Assembly (NCBI RefSeq): GCF_029582805.1
Contig: NZ_JAKKUT010000005.1
Span: 1-64,000 of the forward strand
Reading direction: 5' to 3'
Origin: Candidatus Synechococcus calcipolaris G9
GTDB lineage: Bacteria; Cyanobacteriota; Cyanobacteriia; Thermosynechococcales; Thermosynechococcaceae
DNA length: 64,000 nucleotides
Made by a program: the position numbers and the translations under genes. How positions within the stretch are numbered: position 1 is the stretch's first letter; every line of letters begins with the position of its first letter. This document shows positions 28,533-37,620 of this stretch, piece after piece. The notes under the pieces are model-generated. The model saw nothing but the letters and a program-made list of their open reading frames with translations. It was not told the origin of the DNA and searched no databases.

Positions 28533-30347
28533 ATGAATCAACTTACGGGGGAAAACGTTACACATAAGTTTATGGCAGCAAATTTATTTCGGGGTAGGGT
28601 TTACTCTTTCGGTTTGGGGATTGCCCTAGGGGTTCAATGTTTCAGTTTTTTGCCCGTTCCGGCGATCGCCCGTCCCCCGCAGCTAGAACCCACGGAAACC
28701 GAGGAGGTGATGGTGGCCGCATCCCACCCCTTGGCCACGGCGGCGGGGGTGAAAATTTTGGCCCAGGGGGGAAATGCCATTGATGGGGCGATCGCGACGG
28801 CCCTAGCTATTTCCGTTGTCCAACCCTATTCCGCTGGTCTGGGGGGTGGTGGCTTTGCCCTGGTATTTCTGAATCAGGAGCAACAGGTACGGGCCCTAGA
28901 TTTTCGGGAACGGGCCCCTTTAGGGGCGGGGCCGGATATGTATCTGGATGATCACGGTGAGGTGATGCCCCGGGCCAGTTTGGATGGGTACCGAGCCGTG
29001 GCCACCCCCGGAACGATCGCTGGTTTGGCGGAACTACATCGTCAGTATGGTGAATTACCCTGGGCGGATCTGGTGCAACCGGCCCTTGACTATGCCCAGC
29101 AGGGATTTATCATCAATGAAACATTTCACCGCATGCTCCAGTGGCGATGGCCAGCTTTAAGGGCTAACCCTGAAGCCGCGGCCCTATTGAGCTACCAGGG
29201 ACGACCGCTGACGGTGGGCGATCGCTTCCAGCAGCCAGATTTAGCCAAAACCCTAGGGGCGATCGCCGCGAATCCCCAGGTATTTTATCAGGGCTGGATT
29301 GGCGAAGCATTGGTAACGGATATGGCCCAACATCAGGGACTCATTACCCTCCGGGACTTGCAGGAGTATCGTCCGGTTTGGCGATCGCCCCTGTGTGGAA
29401 CGTTTCTGGAACTAGAGGTTTGCTCCATGCCACCCCCCTCCTCCGGCGGAGTCGCCCTCATCCAAATGCTGAACCTATTGGCTAAATTAGATATTCAACA
29501 GAACCTTCAATATCAATCCGCCAGCGATCGCGGCCATGCCCTAGCTGCCGTCATGCAAATTGCCTACGGAGATCGGGCCGTTTACCTGGGGGATAGTGAT
29601 TTTGTGCCCGTCCCCGTCACCGTTTTGACCAGCCTTGACTACGCCGCAGAGCGAGTCAAAGAAATTCCCCGCCGCCAAAGCCGTTCCCAGGCTCAGGTGA
29701 GGCCGGCCTCTCCCCAACTGATACAGTCCCTAGAGCAACGCCAGGAATCCACGAATACAAGCCACCTCACCGTAGTCGATCGCCACCGCAATGCCGTCAG
29801 TTTAACGTTTACCTTAAATGGCCCCTTTGGCTCTGGGGTTGTCGTGCCCGGTACTGGCATTTTCTTAAATAATGAAATGGATGATTTTGCCGCCGCTGCG
29901 GATAGCCCCAATCTGTTTGGTTTAGTGGGAACTACCCCATCTGCGGCCCAACCCCTGGCCAATGCCATCGCTCCCGGCAAGCGGCCCCTGTCCAGTATGT
30001 CTCCCACCATCGTCCGTGAAAAGGGAGAGCTACGTTATGCCCTCGGTTCCCCAGGGGGTAGTCGGATTATTAGCACCGTATTACAAATTTTACTCAGCCT
30101 AGAATTAGACCAAGCCAATGCCCTAGAGGCGGTGACAGCACCCCGCATTCACCATCAATGGCAGCCGGATACCCTTTTTGTGGAATCGGATATTTCCCAA
30201 GCCCAGATTCAGGACTGGTCGAAGTGGGGGTATTCGCTTCAGGAGCAGGGTCGTTGGGGGAATGCCAATGTGATTCGGGTTTTGCCCGATGGTCGTTTGC
30301 AAGGGGCTACGGATCCCCGGGGCAATGGAGCCGCCGCTGGTTTTTAA
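28533..30347 (+). CDS. ggt: gamma-glutamyltransferase
   Basis: A 604-residue N-terminal-nucleophile hydrolase that cleaves gamma-glutamyl bonds, for example of glutathione, usually in the periplasm. The N-terminus has a hydrophobic signal segment ending PAIA. Family motifs are AASHPLATAAGVKIL, GNAIDGAIATALA, GLGGGGFALVF and LNNEMDDF. The autoprocessing Thr is residue 409 in NTSHLTVVD, followed by GPFGSGVVVPGTGI and PLSSMSPTIV. Processing would give large and small subunits of about 408 and 196 residues. A GGAG ribosome site precedes ATG 28533. Confidence 0.94.
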   Translation: MNQLTGENVTHKFMAANLFRGRVYSFGLGIALGVQCFSFLPVPAIARPPQLEPTETEEVMVAASHPLATAAGVKILAQGGNAIDGAIATALAISVVQPYSAGLGGGGFALVFLNQEQQVRALDFRERAPLGAGPDMYLDDHGEVMPRASLDGYRAVATPGTIAGLAELHRQYGELPWADLVQPALDYAQQGFIINETFHRMLQWRWPALRANPEAAALLSYQGRPLTVGDRFQQPDLAKTLGAIAANPQVFYQGWIGEALVTDMAQHQGLITLRDLQEYRPVWRSPLCGTFLELEVCSMPPPSSGGVALIQMLNLLAKLDIQQNLQYQSASDRGHALAAVMQIAYGDRAVYLGDSDFVPVPVTVLTSLDYAAERVKEIPRRQSRSQAQVRPASPQLIQSLEQRQESTNTSHLTVVDRHRNAVSLTFTLNGPFGSGVVVPGTGIFLNNEMDDFAAAADSPNLFGLVGTTPSAAQPLANAIAPGKRPLSSMSPTIVREKGELRYALGSPGGSRIISTVLQILLSLELDQANALEAVTAPRIHHQWQPDTLFVESDISQAQIQDWSKWGYSLQEQGRWGNANVIRVLPDGRLQGATDPRGNGAAAGF

Positions 30348-30420
30348 TGTTTAGCAATGTCTAGGTAATTTCCAGGTAATGTAATGCCCAAGAACATGGA
30401 TAGGTGCAACGTAGGTTGGC

Positions 30421-31005
30421 TTACCAGAGTTTGCGAGATTTCCCGGCCAGGCGATCGATGGTGCGAAAATCCTTTTCTGTTTCCACCCAGAGATTACGAT
30501 TTTCCGGGTCTGCCCGTAGGGCCTGATTCAAAAAGTCGCGGGCATCATCAAACTGGCGATCGCGAATGAGTTGTTTTGCCCAACATTGATAGGTAACAGC
30601 TTGCCACTGCCGGATTTCTGGATCCTGGGGTAATCGCTCCACCAGACCCTCAATGAGACTAATGGCACGGGTATAGCAACGATATTTAAGGAGTTCCTGA
30701 AGTTGGCGATAGGTGACTTGCTTCAATTGCAAATCTAGGTTGCTGAGGTCAGGGGGGGGCGGGGGAGCAGGGGGAGCATCAACATTCACCTCTGGTTCAA
30801 CCGATGTCGAGCGAAACGTGGGCAGTACCCGCACCAGTTGTTGGTAGGCCTGATTCAGACGGATAAACTTTTCATGGGCCGCGCGATCGCCAGGATTAAT
30901 ATCGGGATGATAGCGACGTGCTAGACGGCGATAGGACGACTTAACCTGTGCTAATGTTGCTCTTTCATCTAATTCTAATAATTGATAGCACTCAGAAAGA
31001 TTCAT
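30421..31005 (-). CDS. J-domain protein with C-terminal TPR-like region
   Basis: The first ~65 residues are a J domain with the Hsp70-stimulating HPD (RRYHPDINPGD) and FIRLNQAYQQL. A Pro-rich linker (PPAPPPPPD, near 80-90) follows, then a helical segment with QLQELLKYRCYTRAISLIEGLVERLPQDPEIRQ and RDFLNQALRADPENRNLW that resembles tetratricopeptide repeats. It is probably a cytoplasmic DnaK co-chaperone of 194 residues with its own client-binding part, distinct from full DnaJ because zinc-finger motifs are absent. Confidence 0.85.
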   Translation of the reverse strand: MNLSECYQLLELDERATLAQVKSSYRRLARRYHPDINPGDRAAHEKFIRLNQAYQQLVRVLPTFRSTSVEPEVNVDAPPAPPPPPDLSNLDLQLKQVTYRQLQELLKYRCYTRAISLIEGLVERLPQDPEIRQWQAVTYQCWAKQLIRDRQFDDARDFLNQALRADPENRNLWVETEKDFRTIDRLAGKSRKLW

Positions 31006-31140
31006 AGGCAGCAGATCAATGGCAACGGATTAAGGGCAATCACTGTATGTACTATGGACTATTTTTAATCTGACCACCACCAATGCCGGAGTTTCACGCT
31101 CTATTCAATAGCTACCTAGGCTCGGCGATCGCCCCGTTCC

Positions 31141-31917
31141 CTACATCCCCATGATCGAATAGCCGGAATCCACGTAGATGATTTGCCCAGTAATACCACT
31201 GGATAGATCACTGGCTAAAAAAGCTGCGGTGTTACCCACTTCCGTTTGACTCACCGTGCGCCGCAGGGGGGCCGTTGCTTCTACGTGATGAATCATGTCC
31301 AAAATACCCCCCACAGCGGAGGAGGCTAAAGTCCGAATCGGCCCTGCCGAAATACCATTGACGCGAATATTTGCGGGGCCCATTTCTGCTGCCAAATAGC
31401 GAACATTCATTTCTAGGGCAGCCTTGGCAATTCCCATGACATTGTAGTTGGGAACTACGCGCACCCCTCCTAAATAGGTGAGTGTGACAATTGAACCACC
31501 ATTGGTCATCAGCGGTTTGGCGGCAGCCCCCAGGCTCACCAACGAGTAGGCACTCACATCCAGGGCTAAGTTAAATCCCTCAAGGGATACTTGACTAAAA
31601 TCCCCACTCAAATCATCCCGCTGGGCAAAGGCCAAGCAATGAATTAAGCAATCTAGACCACCCCACTTCTCCTGAATCGCTGCAAATCCTTCTTTAATCA
31701 GGTTGGGTTGTTGGACATCCAAAGGCAACAGGAGGGAGGGATTGAGGGGAGCGGTCAGATCTTCAACTTTTTGCTTGAGCTTGCCTTTTTCATCGGGTAA
31801 GTAGGTAATCGCCAGTTCAGCCCCCGCCTGATGGAGTTGTTGGGCAATGCCCCAGGCAATGGAGCGATTATTTGCAATGCCGGTAACGAGGGCGCGTTTA
31901 CCCGTAAGGTTTAGCAT
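31141..31917 (-). CDS. fabI: enoyl-[acyl-carrier-protein] reductase
   Basis: FabI catalyses the last reductive step of each fatty-acid elongation cycle with NAD(P)H. The short-chain-dehydrogenase fold shows GKRALVTGIANNRSIAWGIAQ, IHCLAFAQRDDL, and the active-site pattern with Tyr-x6-Lys (NYNVMGIAKAALE), followed by RVNGISAGPIRTLA. About 258 residues from ATG 31917 (MLNLTG); an upstream in-frame start at 31932 would add five residues. Confidence 0.96.
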   Translation of the reverse strand: MLNLTGKRALVTGIANNRSIAWGIAQQLHQAGAELAITYLPDEKGKLKQKVEDLTAPLNPSLLLPLDVQQPNLIKEGFAAIQEKWGGLDCLIHCLAFAQRDDLSGDFSQVSLEGFNLALDVSAYSLVSLGAAAKPLMTNGGSIVTLTYLGGVRVVPNYNVMGIAKAALEMNVRYLAAEMGPANIRVNGISAGPIRTLASSAVGGILDMIHHVEATAPLRRTVSQTEVGNTAAFLASDLSSGITGQIIYVDSGYSIMGM

Positions 31918-32258
31918 AGATAATATTTCCAAGGATAATCTAGCCTTCCTATTCTACGTTGTCGTTGTTTCAGACCACTATGCTGGCGGCGAAACTGAGT
32001 TTTTAACTCCAGTGGTCTGAGTCCATAGTCCAAACATCAAACTTCCAGACATGAGCAACCCGCTGTGCTAGATGTCTTTGCCTATGCACTAAGTATCTGG
32101 ATTTTATTACTCGGCCAAGATATTTTGAGTCAACCCGCACACGCTTTGCTGTTAAGCCTTTTTTTATTGGATATGTGTTTAGTTATTTATACTCCTACTC
32201 ACGTTTCCTAACATTGCCTATCGTGGCTGTTACTGCTCAGTGATTGATCGCTACCCGC
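31918..32258. other. gap between fabI and the type III res gene: inverted repeat and a 48-codon hydrophobic ORF
   Basis: This 341-base gap contains a perfect 10-bp inverted repeat, TCAGACCACT (31970-31979) and AGTGGTCTGA (32011-32020), with a 31-base loop. A plus-strand frame from GTG 32065 to TAA 32211 encodes 48 mostly hydrophobic residues (VFAYALSIWILLLGQDIL, LLLSLFLLDMCLVIY). I recognise neither. The ORF could be a small membrane protein or the remnant of a larger one. Confidence 0.35.
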
Positions 32259-34901
32259 CTAAATTTCTGAAGCATTTGTAACCACATCAAAATCAACATC
32301 TAATACATCAAAGTGCTGCTGACCACAATAAATCTTTGCGCCTTCACCGACTCGTAACTCTAACTGTTCTTTCGTGCCTTTTGTTTCTCGAATGAGGTAA
32401 AGTTTTTGTTCATCTTCAGAGACTTGTTTGACGATCGCCCAATCAGGGTTGTAAGTGCCAAGCGGAGTTTGGACTTTAAACCAGGGTGGAAGTTTGATAA
32501 ACAATTTAATGTCTTCTCGCCCATCTAAAATTTCAGCAAATTGCCGTTCTATATCAGATTGACACTCGATCGCGTCATAGATTGAGTGATTGACGGATAA
32601 CATATTGTCAATAAAGCCTGAAATTTCCTTGTCTTCAAACAGACGCATCTCATACTCTTCTCCGGCAATGCGTTCATACTTGATACCGTTGACCATTAAC
32701 TGCTGCATAGTAAAACGGATTGCACGGGTTGCGAGATCAAGAAATTGCTGGGGATTGATAAATATATCTGACAAGCGATCGGACTTTAGCAGAATGCTGG
32801 AAAGCGTTTCACGGGTTAACTCTGTTTCGCGTTGTAGATAGCTGATTAAATCAGGAATAGTAGAAATTGTAGATTCTGTTCTGCTACTGGTGACAGACAA
32901 AAGCTGTGAAGTAATTCCTGTTTTTTCGTAACCCAGTGCCACCTTTTCTAAACGGATCTGAGGAGCAGTAATGGCAGGCATTTGATTGATTTGTCTGGCT
33001 GCATCGCCAATCAATGTCTGAGTATCGTATTCCACAGAGTAACGGGTTTTATGCTTAATCCGTTCCCAAAGTTTTAGAAAATCAGTGTTTTCTCTCCATT
33101 TGGGAATGAGGTTAGCTGTTTGGCGATCGCGGTTGTTTTTAATCCGTCCTTCAAATTTCACACCACAATCTTCTTCAATTTCAGTTTGTAAGGCACGAGC
33201 GAAGTCAGCATAACTTTCATTGGCGATCACAGTTAAGCGATTAATGGTTGGGTCAAAGACACGGATTCCAGTTGTATCTACAGGTAAGCGTAATCCTCGA
33301 CCGATCGTTTGTCGCCGCTCAACTTTTGATTGCACTTCTCGCAGCATACAAATTTGAAAAACATTGGGATTATCCCAGCCTTCTCGTAATGCTGAATGGC
33401 TGAAGATAAAACGCAGTGGCTCTGTGGGCGACAATAGCCGCTCTTTATCTTTCATGATTAGCTCATAGGCTGTATCATCTGCCACAGTTGAACCACTGGT
33501 GTCTTTAGCGTTGCCCTGCCGATCTTCGGCAAAGTAACCATTGTGAATCTCTTCAACCGCAGGGAGAGCGAGATTTTGGTAGCGGGGGAGTTGAGAAAGT
33601 TCCTGGTAAATTTCAATAAACCACTGACGAAGTTTGCCATCCGTTGCCGCATAATTCGCAACCCGATCAATGAAAAACAGCGATAAGACTTTTAACGGAC
33701 GATCAGGAAGCTGCCGTTTAACTGCCAATTCTTTATCTAAATGTTCTTTGATAGTTTCTCTGATTTGAGCTTTCATCAAATCATCACCATAGTTGCCAAT
33801 GGTTTCCCCGATGTTTAGGCTAACCCCATTCGTGAAAGAGATATATCCAAAACCTGCATCAATGCAGTCAACAACATAACGCCTGTAAAGTTCTCGACCA
33901 CCGGATAACTCATAGAGGTCAACGCCATTTTTGCTAATGGATACAGTTTTACGAGTGGGAGAGTTTTGTTTTTGTATATCGATCGCGAGTTTCGCTGTAA
34001 TCTTCGTTTTGGTGGCTTTAATGGATTCTAAATAAACGTAGGGCTGGTTAAAACTATTTTCCTCAAGGGCAGAGGTAACGGTAATTTGTTTCACCAATTT
34101 CATATCATAGGCTTTTACTGGATCAAGTCTATAGAGTAAGTTATATAAGTTTTTGTGGGTTGCAGAATAACGTAATGTGCAGAGTGGGTTCAGGCTGGCG
34201 ATCGCTTCCTTCGCTTTGTCTGACTCCATGTTTTGCGGTTCATCCAAAATCACAATTGGATTTGTGGCTTGAATAAATTCAATGGGGCGATGTCCCGATA
34301 ATCCATCGAGTTCTTTATGGATGACGCTAATATCTTTTTTATTAAAGGCATCAATGTTAATCACAAGAATCTGCAATTGATTCGAGTTAGCAAATTGCCG
34401 CAAATTAGAGACTCGCTTAGAATTGTAAACCCAGTAATCAAATGGCTGATTTCCATAGAGGTTTTGAAAATGCTCTTTGGTAATCTCTAGGTTTTTCAGC
34501 ACCCCTTCCCGAATGGGCACACTGGGTACAACAATGATGAATTTAGTAAACCCATAACGGGCATTGAGTTCATGAATGGTTCGCAGGTAAACATAGGTTT
34601 TTCCTGTGCCTGTCTCCATTTCAATGGAGAAGTTCATCCCCTGTTGAAGCGGTATATCTACTCCGGGTTGTACAAGTGCAATCCCATGACGTTTTTGAAC
34701 AGTTTGAACATTTGCCAGAATTTCGCCTAGTGATAGCTCTAGTTGGTTGCCAAACCCCATCTCGGTCATTGCGCCACTAAAACCGATGCCTAAACTGGTT
34801 TCAAATTGTCCCCCTGCCAAGGGTTGACCGTCAAACACATCAACGACTGCGTTAACGGCATCCAGTTGATATTGTTGTTGGCTGTCGAATTGGATTTTCA
34901 T
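32259..34901 (-). CDS. type III restriction enzyme, Res subunit
   Basis: The 880-residue Res subunit provides ATP-dependent translocation and cleavage in a type III restriction-modification system. Helicase motifs are METGTGKTYVYLR (Walker A, TGTGKT at 97-102), ILDEPQNM (DEAD-box equivalent), RYSATH, FSHSALREGWDNPNVF and RRQTIGRGLRLP (motif VI). The C-terminal PD-(D/E)xK nuclease reads YNPDWAIV ... YLIRETKG. The start overlaps the stop of the HEPN gene by four bases, tying it into one operon with mod and the HEPN/MNT pair. HIP1 octamers at 33123 and 34198 suggest a cyanobacterial origin. Confidence 0.92.
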   Translation of the reverse strand: MKIQFDSQQQYQLDAVNAVVDVFDGQPLAGGQFETSLGIGFSGAMTEMGFGNQLELSLGEILANVQTVQKRHGIALVQPGVDIPLQQGMNFSIEMETGTGKTYVYLRTIHELNARYGFTKFIIVVPSVPIREGVLKNLEITKEHFQNLYGNQPFDYWVYNSKRVSNLRQFANSNQLQILVINIDAFNKKDISVIHKELDGLSGHRPIEFIQATNPIVILDEPQNMESDKAKEAIASLNPLCTLRYSATHKNLYNLLYRLDPVKAYDMKLVKQITVTSALEENSFNQPYVYLESIKATKTKITAKLAIDIQKQNSPTRKTVSISKNGVDLYELSGGRELYRRYVVDCIDAGFGYISFTNGVSLNIGETIGNYGDDLMKAQIRETIKEHLDKELAVKRQLPDRPLKVLSLFFIDRVANYAATDGKLRQWFIEIYQELSQLPRYQNLALPAVEEIHNGYFAEDRQGNAKDTSGSTVADDTAYELIMKDKERLLSPTEPLRFIFSHSALREGWDNPNVFQICMLREVQSKVERRQTIGRGLRLPVDTTGIRVFDPTINRLTVIANESYADFARALQTEIEEDCGVKFEGRIKNNRDRQTANLIPKWRENTDFLKLWERIKHKTRYSVEYDTQTLIGDAARQINQMPAITAPQIRLEKVALGYEKTGITSQLLSVTSSRTESTISTIPDLISYLQRETELTRETLSSILLKSDRLSDIFINPQQFLDLATRAIRFTMQQLMVNGIKYERIAGEEYEMRLFEDKEISGFIDNMLSVNHSIYDAIECQSDIERQFAEILDGREDIKLFIKLPPWFKVQTPLGTYNPDWAIVKQVSEDEQKLYLIRETKGTKEQLELRVGEGAKIYCGQQHFDVLDVDFDVVTNASEI

Positions 34902-35242
34902 GGTTCTTCAGTAGCAGTGATAGTTTCTAACACGGTAATCAATTCTGGTAGAGCAAGCTGAATCGTATCCCAAATAATCTCAATGTCTAGGTCATCATAT
35001 TCATGAATTAGACGGTTTCGCATTCCAATAACTTTAGACCAAGGAATAGTCGAAATTGAAGCTTGAGTTTCAGGAGAAATTCTTCGAGCAGCTTCTCCAA
35101 TGATTTCAAATTGACGAGTAACCGCAGCTTGACGCATTAAATCAAGTTCAAATGTTTCCCAGTCAACTCCAGCAACAAAGTCTTGAGCCAACTTTGCAGC
35201 ATTCAGCATATCTCTTAGATAATTTGGCTCACGCGGCAGCAT
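34898..35242 (-). CDS. hepT: HEPN-domain toxin of the HepT (DUF86) family
   Basis: HepT proteins are RNA-cleaving toxins restrained by their MNT nucleotidyltransferase partner, which AMPylates a Tyr in the active site. The ~114-residue protein has the HEPN signature R-x4-H-x-Y as RNRLIHEY, preceded by RQFEIIGEAARRIS. ATG 35242 (MLPREPNYLRD) is chosen because the longer frame reads through the end of mntA. It overlaps mntA by 14 bases and res by four, so translation of mod, mntA, hepT and res is closely linked. Confidence 0.88.
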   Translation of the reverse strand: MLPREPNYLRDMLNAAKLAQDFVAGVDWETFELDLMRQAAVTRQFEIIGEAARRISPETQASISTIPWSKVIGMRNRLIHEYDDLDIEIIWDTIQLALPELITVLETITATEEP

Positions 35243-35564
35243 AAATGACTTTGGCAGAGTTAAGAATGGCTTGACGGCGTAAATAGTTTTGACTGCGTTC
35301 AATTCCTCGACGGCTCACTAAATCAACCTTTCTTTGAAATATCTTTTGAATATCCTCTTCCATATCCACTAAATCAAACAGTGTCCAATGGGTATCATGG
35401 GCGAAGGAAACCAGCACATCAATATCACTGCTTTCTAGGCGAAAATCATCTCGCAGAATAGAACCAAATAAAGCAAACTCGGTAATTTTCCAATGCTGGC
35501 AGAACTCAGCAATTTTCTCGTAATCGATTGGAATTTGTGCTTTTACCGCTTGAATATTTTGCAT
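35229..35564 (-). CDS. mntA: MNT-domain nucleotidyltransferase antitoxin
   Basis: MntA-type minimal nucleotidyltransferases neutralise HepT by modifying it. The 111-residue sequence has EFALFGSILRDDF followed by ESSDIDVLVSF, the GS...DxD polymerase-beta signature (eleven residues between GS and DID), and a second acidic strand KVDLVS. It starts three bases after the mod stop and overlaps hepT. The pair is inserted between the two subunits of the restriction-modification system. Confidence 0.88.
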   Translation of the reverse strand: MQNIQAVKAQIPIDYEKIAEFCQHWKITEFALFGSILRDDFRLESSDIDVLVSFAHDTHWTLFDLVDMEEDIQKIFQRKVDLVSRRGIERSQNYLRRQAILNSAKVIYAAA

Positions 35565-35566
35565 AG

Positions 35567-37444
35567 CTACACCGTCCTGAACTTAATATCATGGTCACGC
35601 ATTTGCAACTGGGTGTTGGTTTTTAGCTGGTCATTACCTCGAAATGAAGAATCCAGGCTAATGAATTGCTTGGGCTTGGGCTGATAGGTGAGGATTTGCC
35701 GAACAGTCTCTTCTAAAATCTCGTATTCTAGGCAGATAAATAGCTCCTGGTCTTCAATGGCGTAAATTTCCTGTCCGGCAATCTCTAGCTTTTCAACCTT
35801 GGCCGTTAATGGGAATCCAGCTTTAAGCAAAATCTCATACAGCATTCCTAGTTTTGTCGTACCTGGACGAATGTTTTCTGCAAACTCTTGAAGCAATATG
35901 CTTAATTGCTCAACATTCTGCGGTGCAGTACCATCCCAAATTTTGAAATTGCTTTCAGTCAGTGTGAAAACTTTGAAACCGCGATCGTGTTGCCCTACAC
36001 CATTTAGATCTAGATCACCATTTCTTGTCTCATCAAGATTTGCGATCGCACTATGAATACGTGCCTTGCCAATATCTGCAATAGTTTTAAGCTTCGTTTC
36101 TGCTATTGGTAAATATTCAGGTAATTGAACACAGATAAATCGTCGGTTTCCACCATCTTCTTTGTTTTGTTTTAAGACAGCATGAGCGGTAGACGCACTC
36201 CCTGAAAAGAAATCTAGAACTAAATCATTCGCCAAGGGTGTTGTTGCTAACTGTAAAATTCGTTGAATTAAGCGCGTAGGCTTTACAGTATCCAAAACAT
36301 TATCAGTGTTTTCAAATTGAACGAACTCAACAAGCTCTTTCTTTGCCTCTTGAGTATGTCCAACATCACTATATTTCCAAAGCGTTTGAGGTACAATCCC
36401 TTGTTTAACCTCTGAGAGAAAGCGTTTAAGCCGAGGCATACTATCACCGTCTTCTCCCCACCAGATACGTTTATCCTGCTCGAGTTCAAGAAACTTTTCA
36501 TATCGAATTGCCCAATATCTCCCTCTCGGCGGCACAAAAGTTTTACCACTTGGGCTTCTTACTTCATACTGACCATCAGCGTAAAAATTTCTAGCTGTTA
36601 GATCACCCGAACTCCAAACGTCTCTTGGATCATTATCTGGGTTTGAGTATCGGGCGTTTGCTTCTTCAGTTCGAGCCAATAAATTAGGCAACCATACTTC
36701 TGAATTTCTGACATAAACGATAATGTAATCGTGATCCTCTGAAAAATGACGCGCAGAATTTTTAGGTGAAAATACTTTTTGCCAAATAACTGATGCTATG
36801 AAGTTTTCTTCCCCAAATATCTCGTTCATTAAGGCTCTTAAATTATGTACCTCATGATCGTCAATACTGACAAAAATCACTCCATCTTCCTTTAATAAGT
36901 TTCGAGCCAGAAACAGGCGAGGGTACATCATATTCAGCCACTTAGAATGAAACCGTCCATTGGTCTCCGTATTTGTGGTTAGCTTAATACCCTCACCATT
37001 TTTTTGTCCCGAATACCGCAGATAATCTTCTAACCCTTCCCGAAAATTATCAGGATAGATAAACTCCTTTCCGGTGTTGTAGGGCGGATCAATATAAATC
37101 ATCTTGATCTGGTTGTGGTAGCTCTTTTGCAGCAGCTTCAACACCTCCAGATTGTCACCCTCAATAAAGATATTTTCCGTCGTCTCAAAATTAACCGACT
37201 CCTCCGGTACAGGAGTCAGCGTTCCCACACTTTGCGCTTGCAGATTCCGAATTGCCTCACTCTTGCCCGCCCAAGACAACCCATACCGCTCACGTCCCTC
37301 CTCAATCGACTCCCCTAAGGCCTGCTTTAGCCGCTCAAAATCAACCTTGCCCTCAGCAAATACCTCCGGGAAGAGTTCTCGCAGGGCCGCGATCTTGTCG
37401 TCCAGCATATTTTGGGATGTCAACGGTAGTCTGTCTTCAGTCAT
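35567..37444 (-). CDS. type III DNA methyltransferase, Mod subunit
   Basis: Mod recognises the asymmetric target and methylates adenine, protecting host DNA and guiding Res. The 625-residue protein has motif IV YIDPPYNTGKEF (DPPY at 119-122), GVIFVSIDDHEVHNLRALMNEIFG and the SAM-binding motif I LVLDFFSGSASTAHAV near 395-410, i.e. the beta-class order of type III enzymes. The central ~200 residues are the presumed target-recognition region. It is the first gene of the mod-mntA-hepT-res operon. One HIP1 octamer at 36042 lies within it. Confidence 0.93.
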   Translation of the reverse strand: MTEDRLPLTSQNMLDDKIAALRELFPEVFAEGKVDFERLKQALGESIEEGRERYGLSWAGKSEAIRNLQAQSVGTLTPVPEESVNFETTENIFIEGDNLEVLKLLQKSYHNQIKMIYIDPPYNTGKEFIYPDNFREGLEDYLRYSGQKNGEGIKLTTNTETNGRFHSKWLNMMYPRLFLARNLLKEDGVIFVSIDDHEVHNLRALMNEIFGEENFIASVIWQKVFSPKNSARHFSEDHDYIIVYVRNSEVWLPNLLARTEEANARYSNPDNDPRDVWSSGDLTARNFYADGQYEVRSPSGKTFVPPRGRYWAIRYEKFLELEQDKRIWWGEDGDSMPRLKRFLSEVKQGIVPQTLWKYSDVGHTQEAKKELVEFVQFENTDNVLDTVKPTRLIQRILQLATTPLANDLVLDFFSGSASTAHAVLKQNKEDGGNRRFICVQLPEYLPIAETKLKTIADIGKARIHSAIANLDETRNGDLDLNGVGQHDRGFKVFTLTESNFKIWDGTAPQNVEQLSILLQEFAENIRPGTTKLGMLYEILLKAGFPLTAKVEKLEIAGQEIYAIEDQELFICLEYEILEETVRQILTYQPKPKQFISLDSSFRGNDQLKTNTQLQMRDHDIKFRTV

Positions 37445-37620
37445 TGCCTTAGATAAAACACCTTGATAACTTTTGCAGTATACTTCGATTTTTTCTCAAA
37501 AACGATGACCGCCTTTATATTGGCTGGTTTGTGTCAACATGATCCCCATGCTCCCTGCAACAAACACCTAGCCTGTTAAAGTTCCAAAGGGAAAAAATTG
37601 ATCGATAGGGAAATTAGGTT

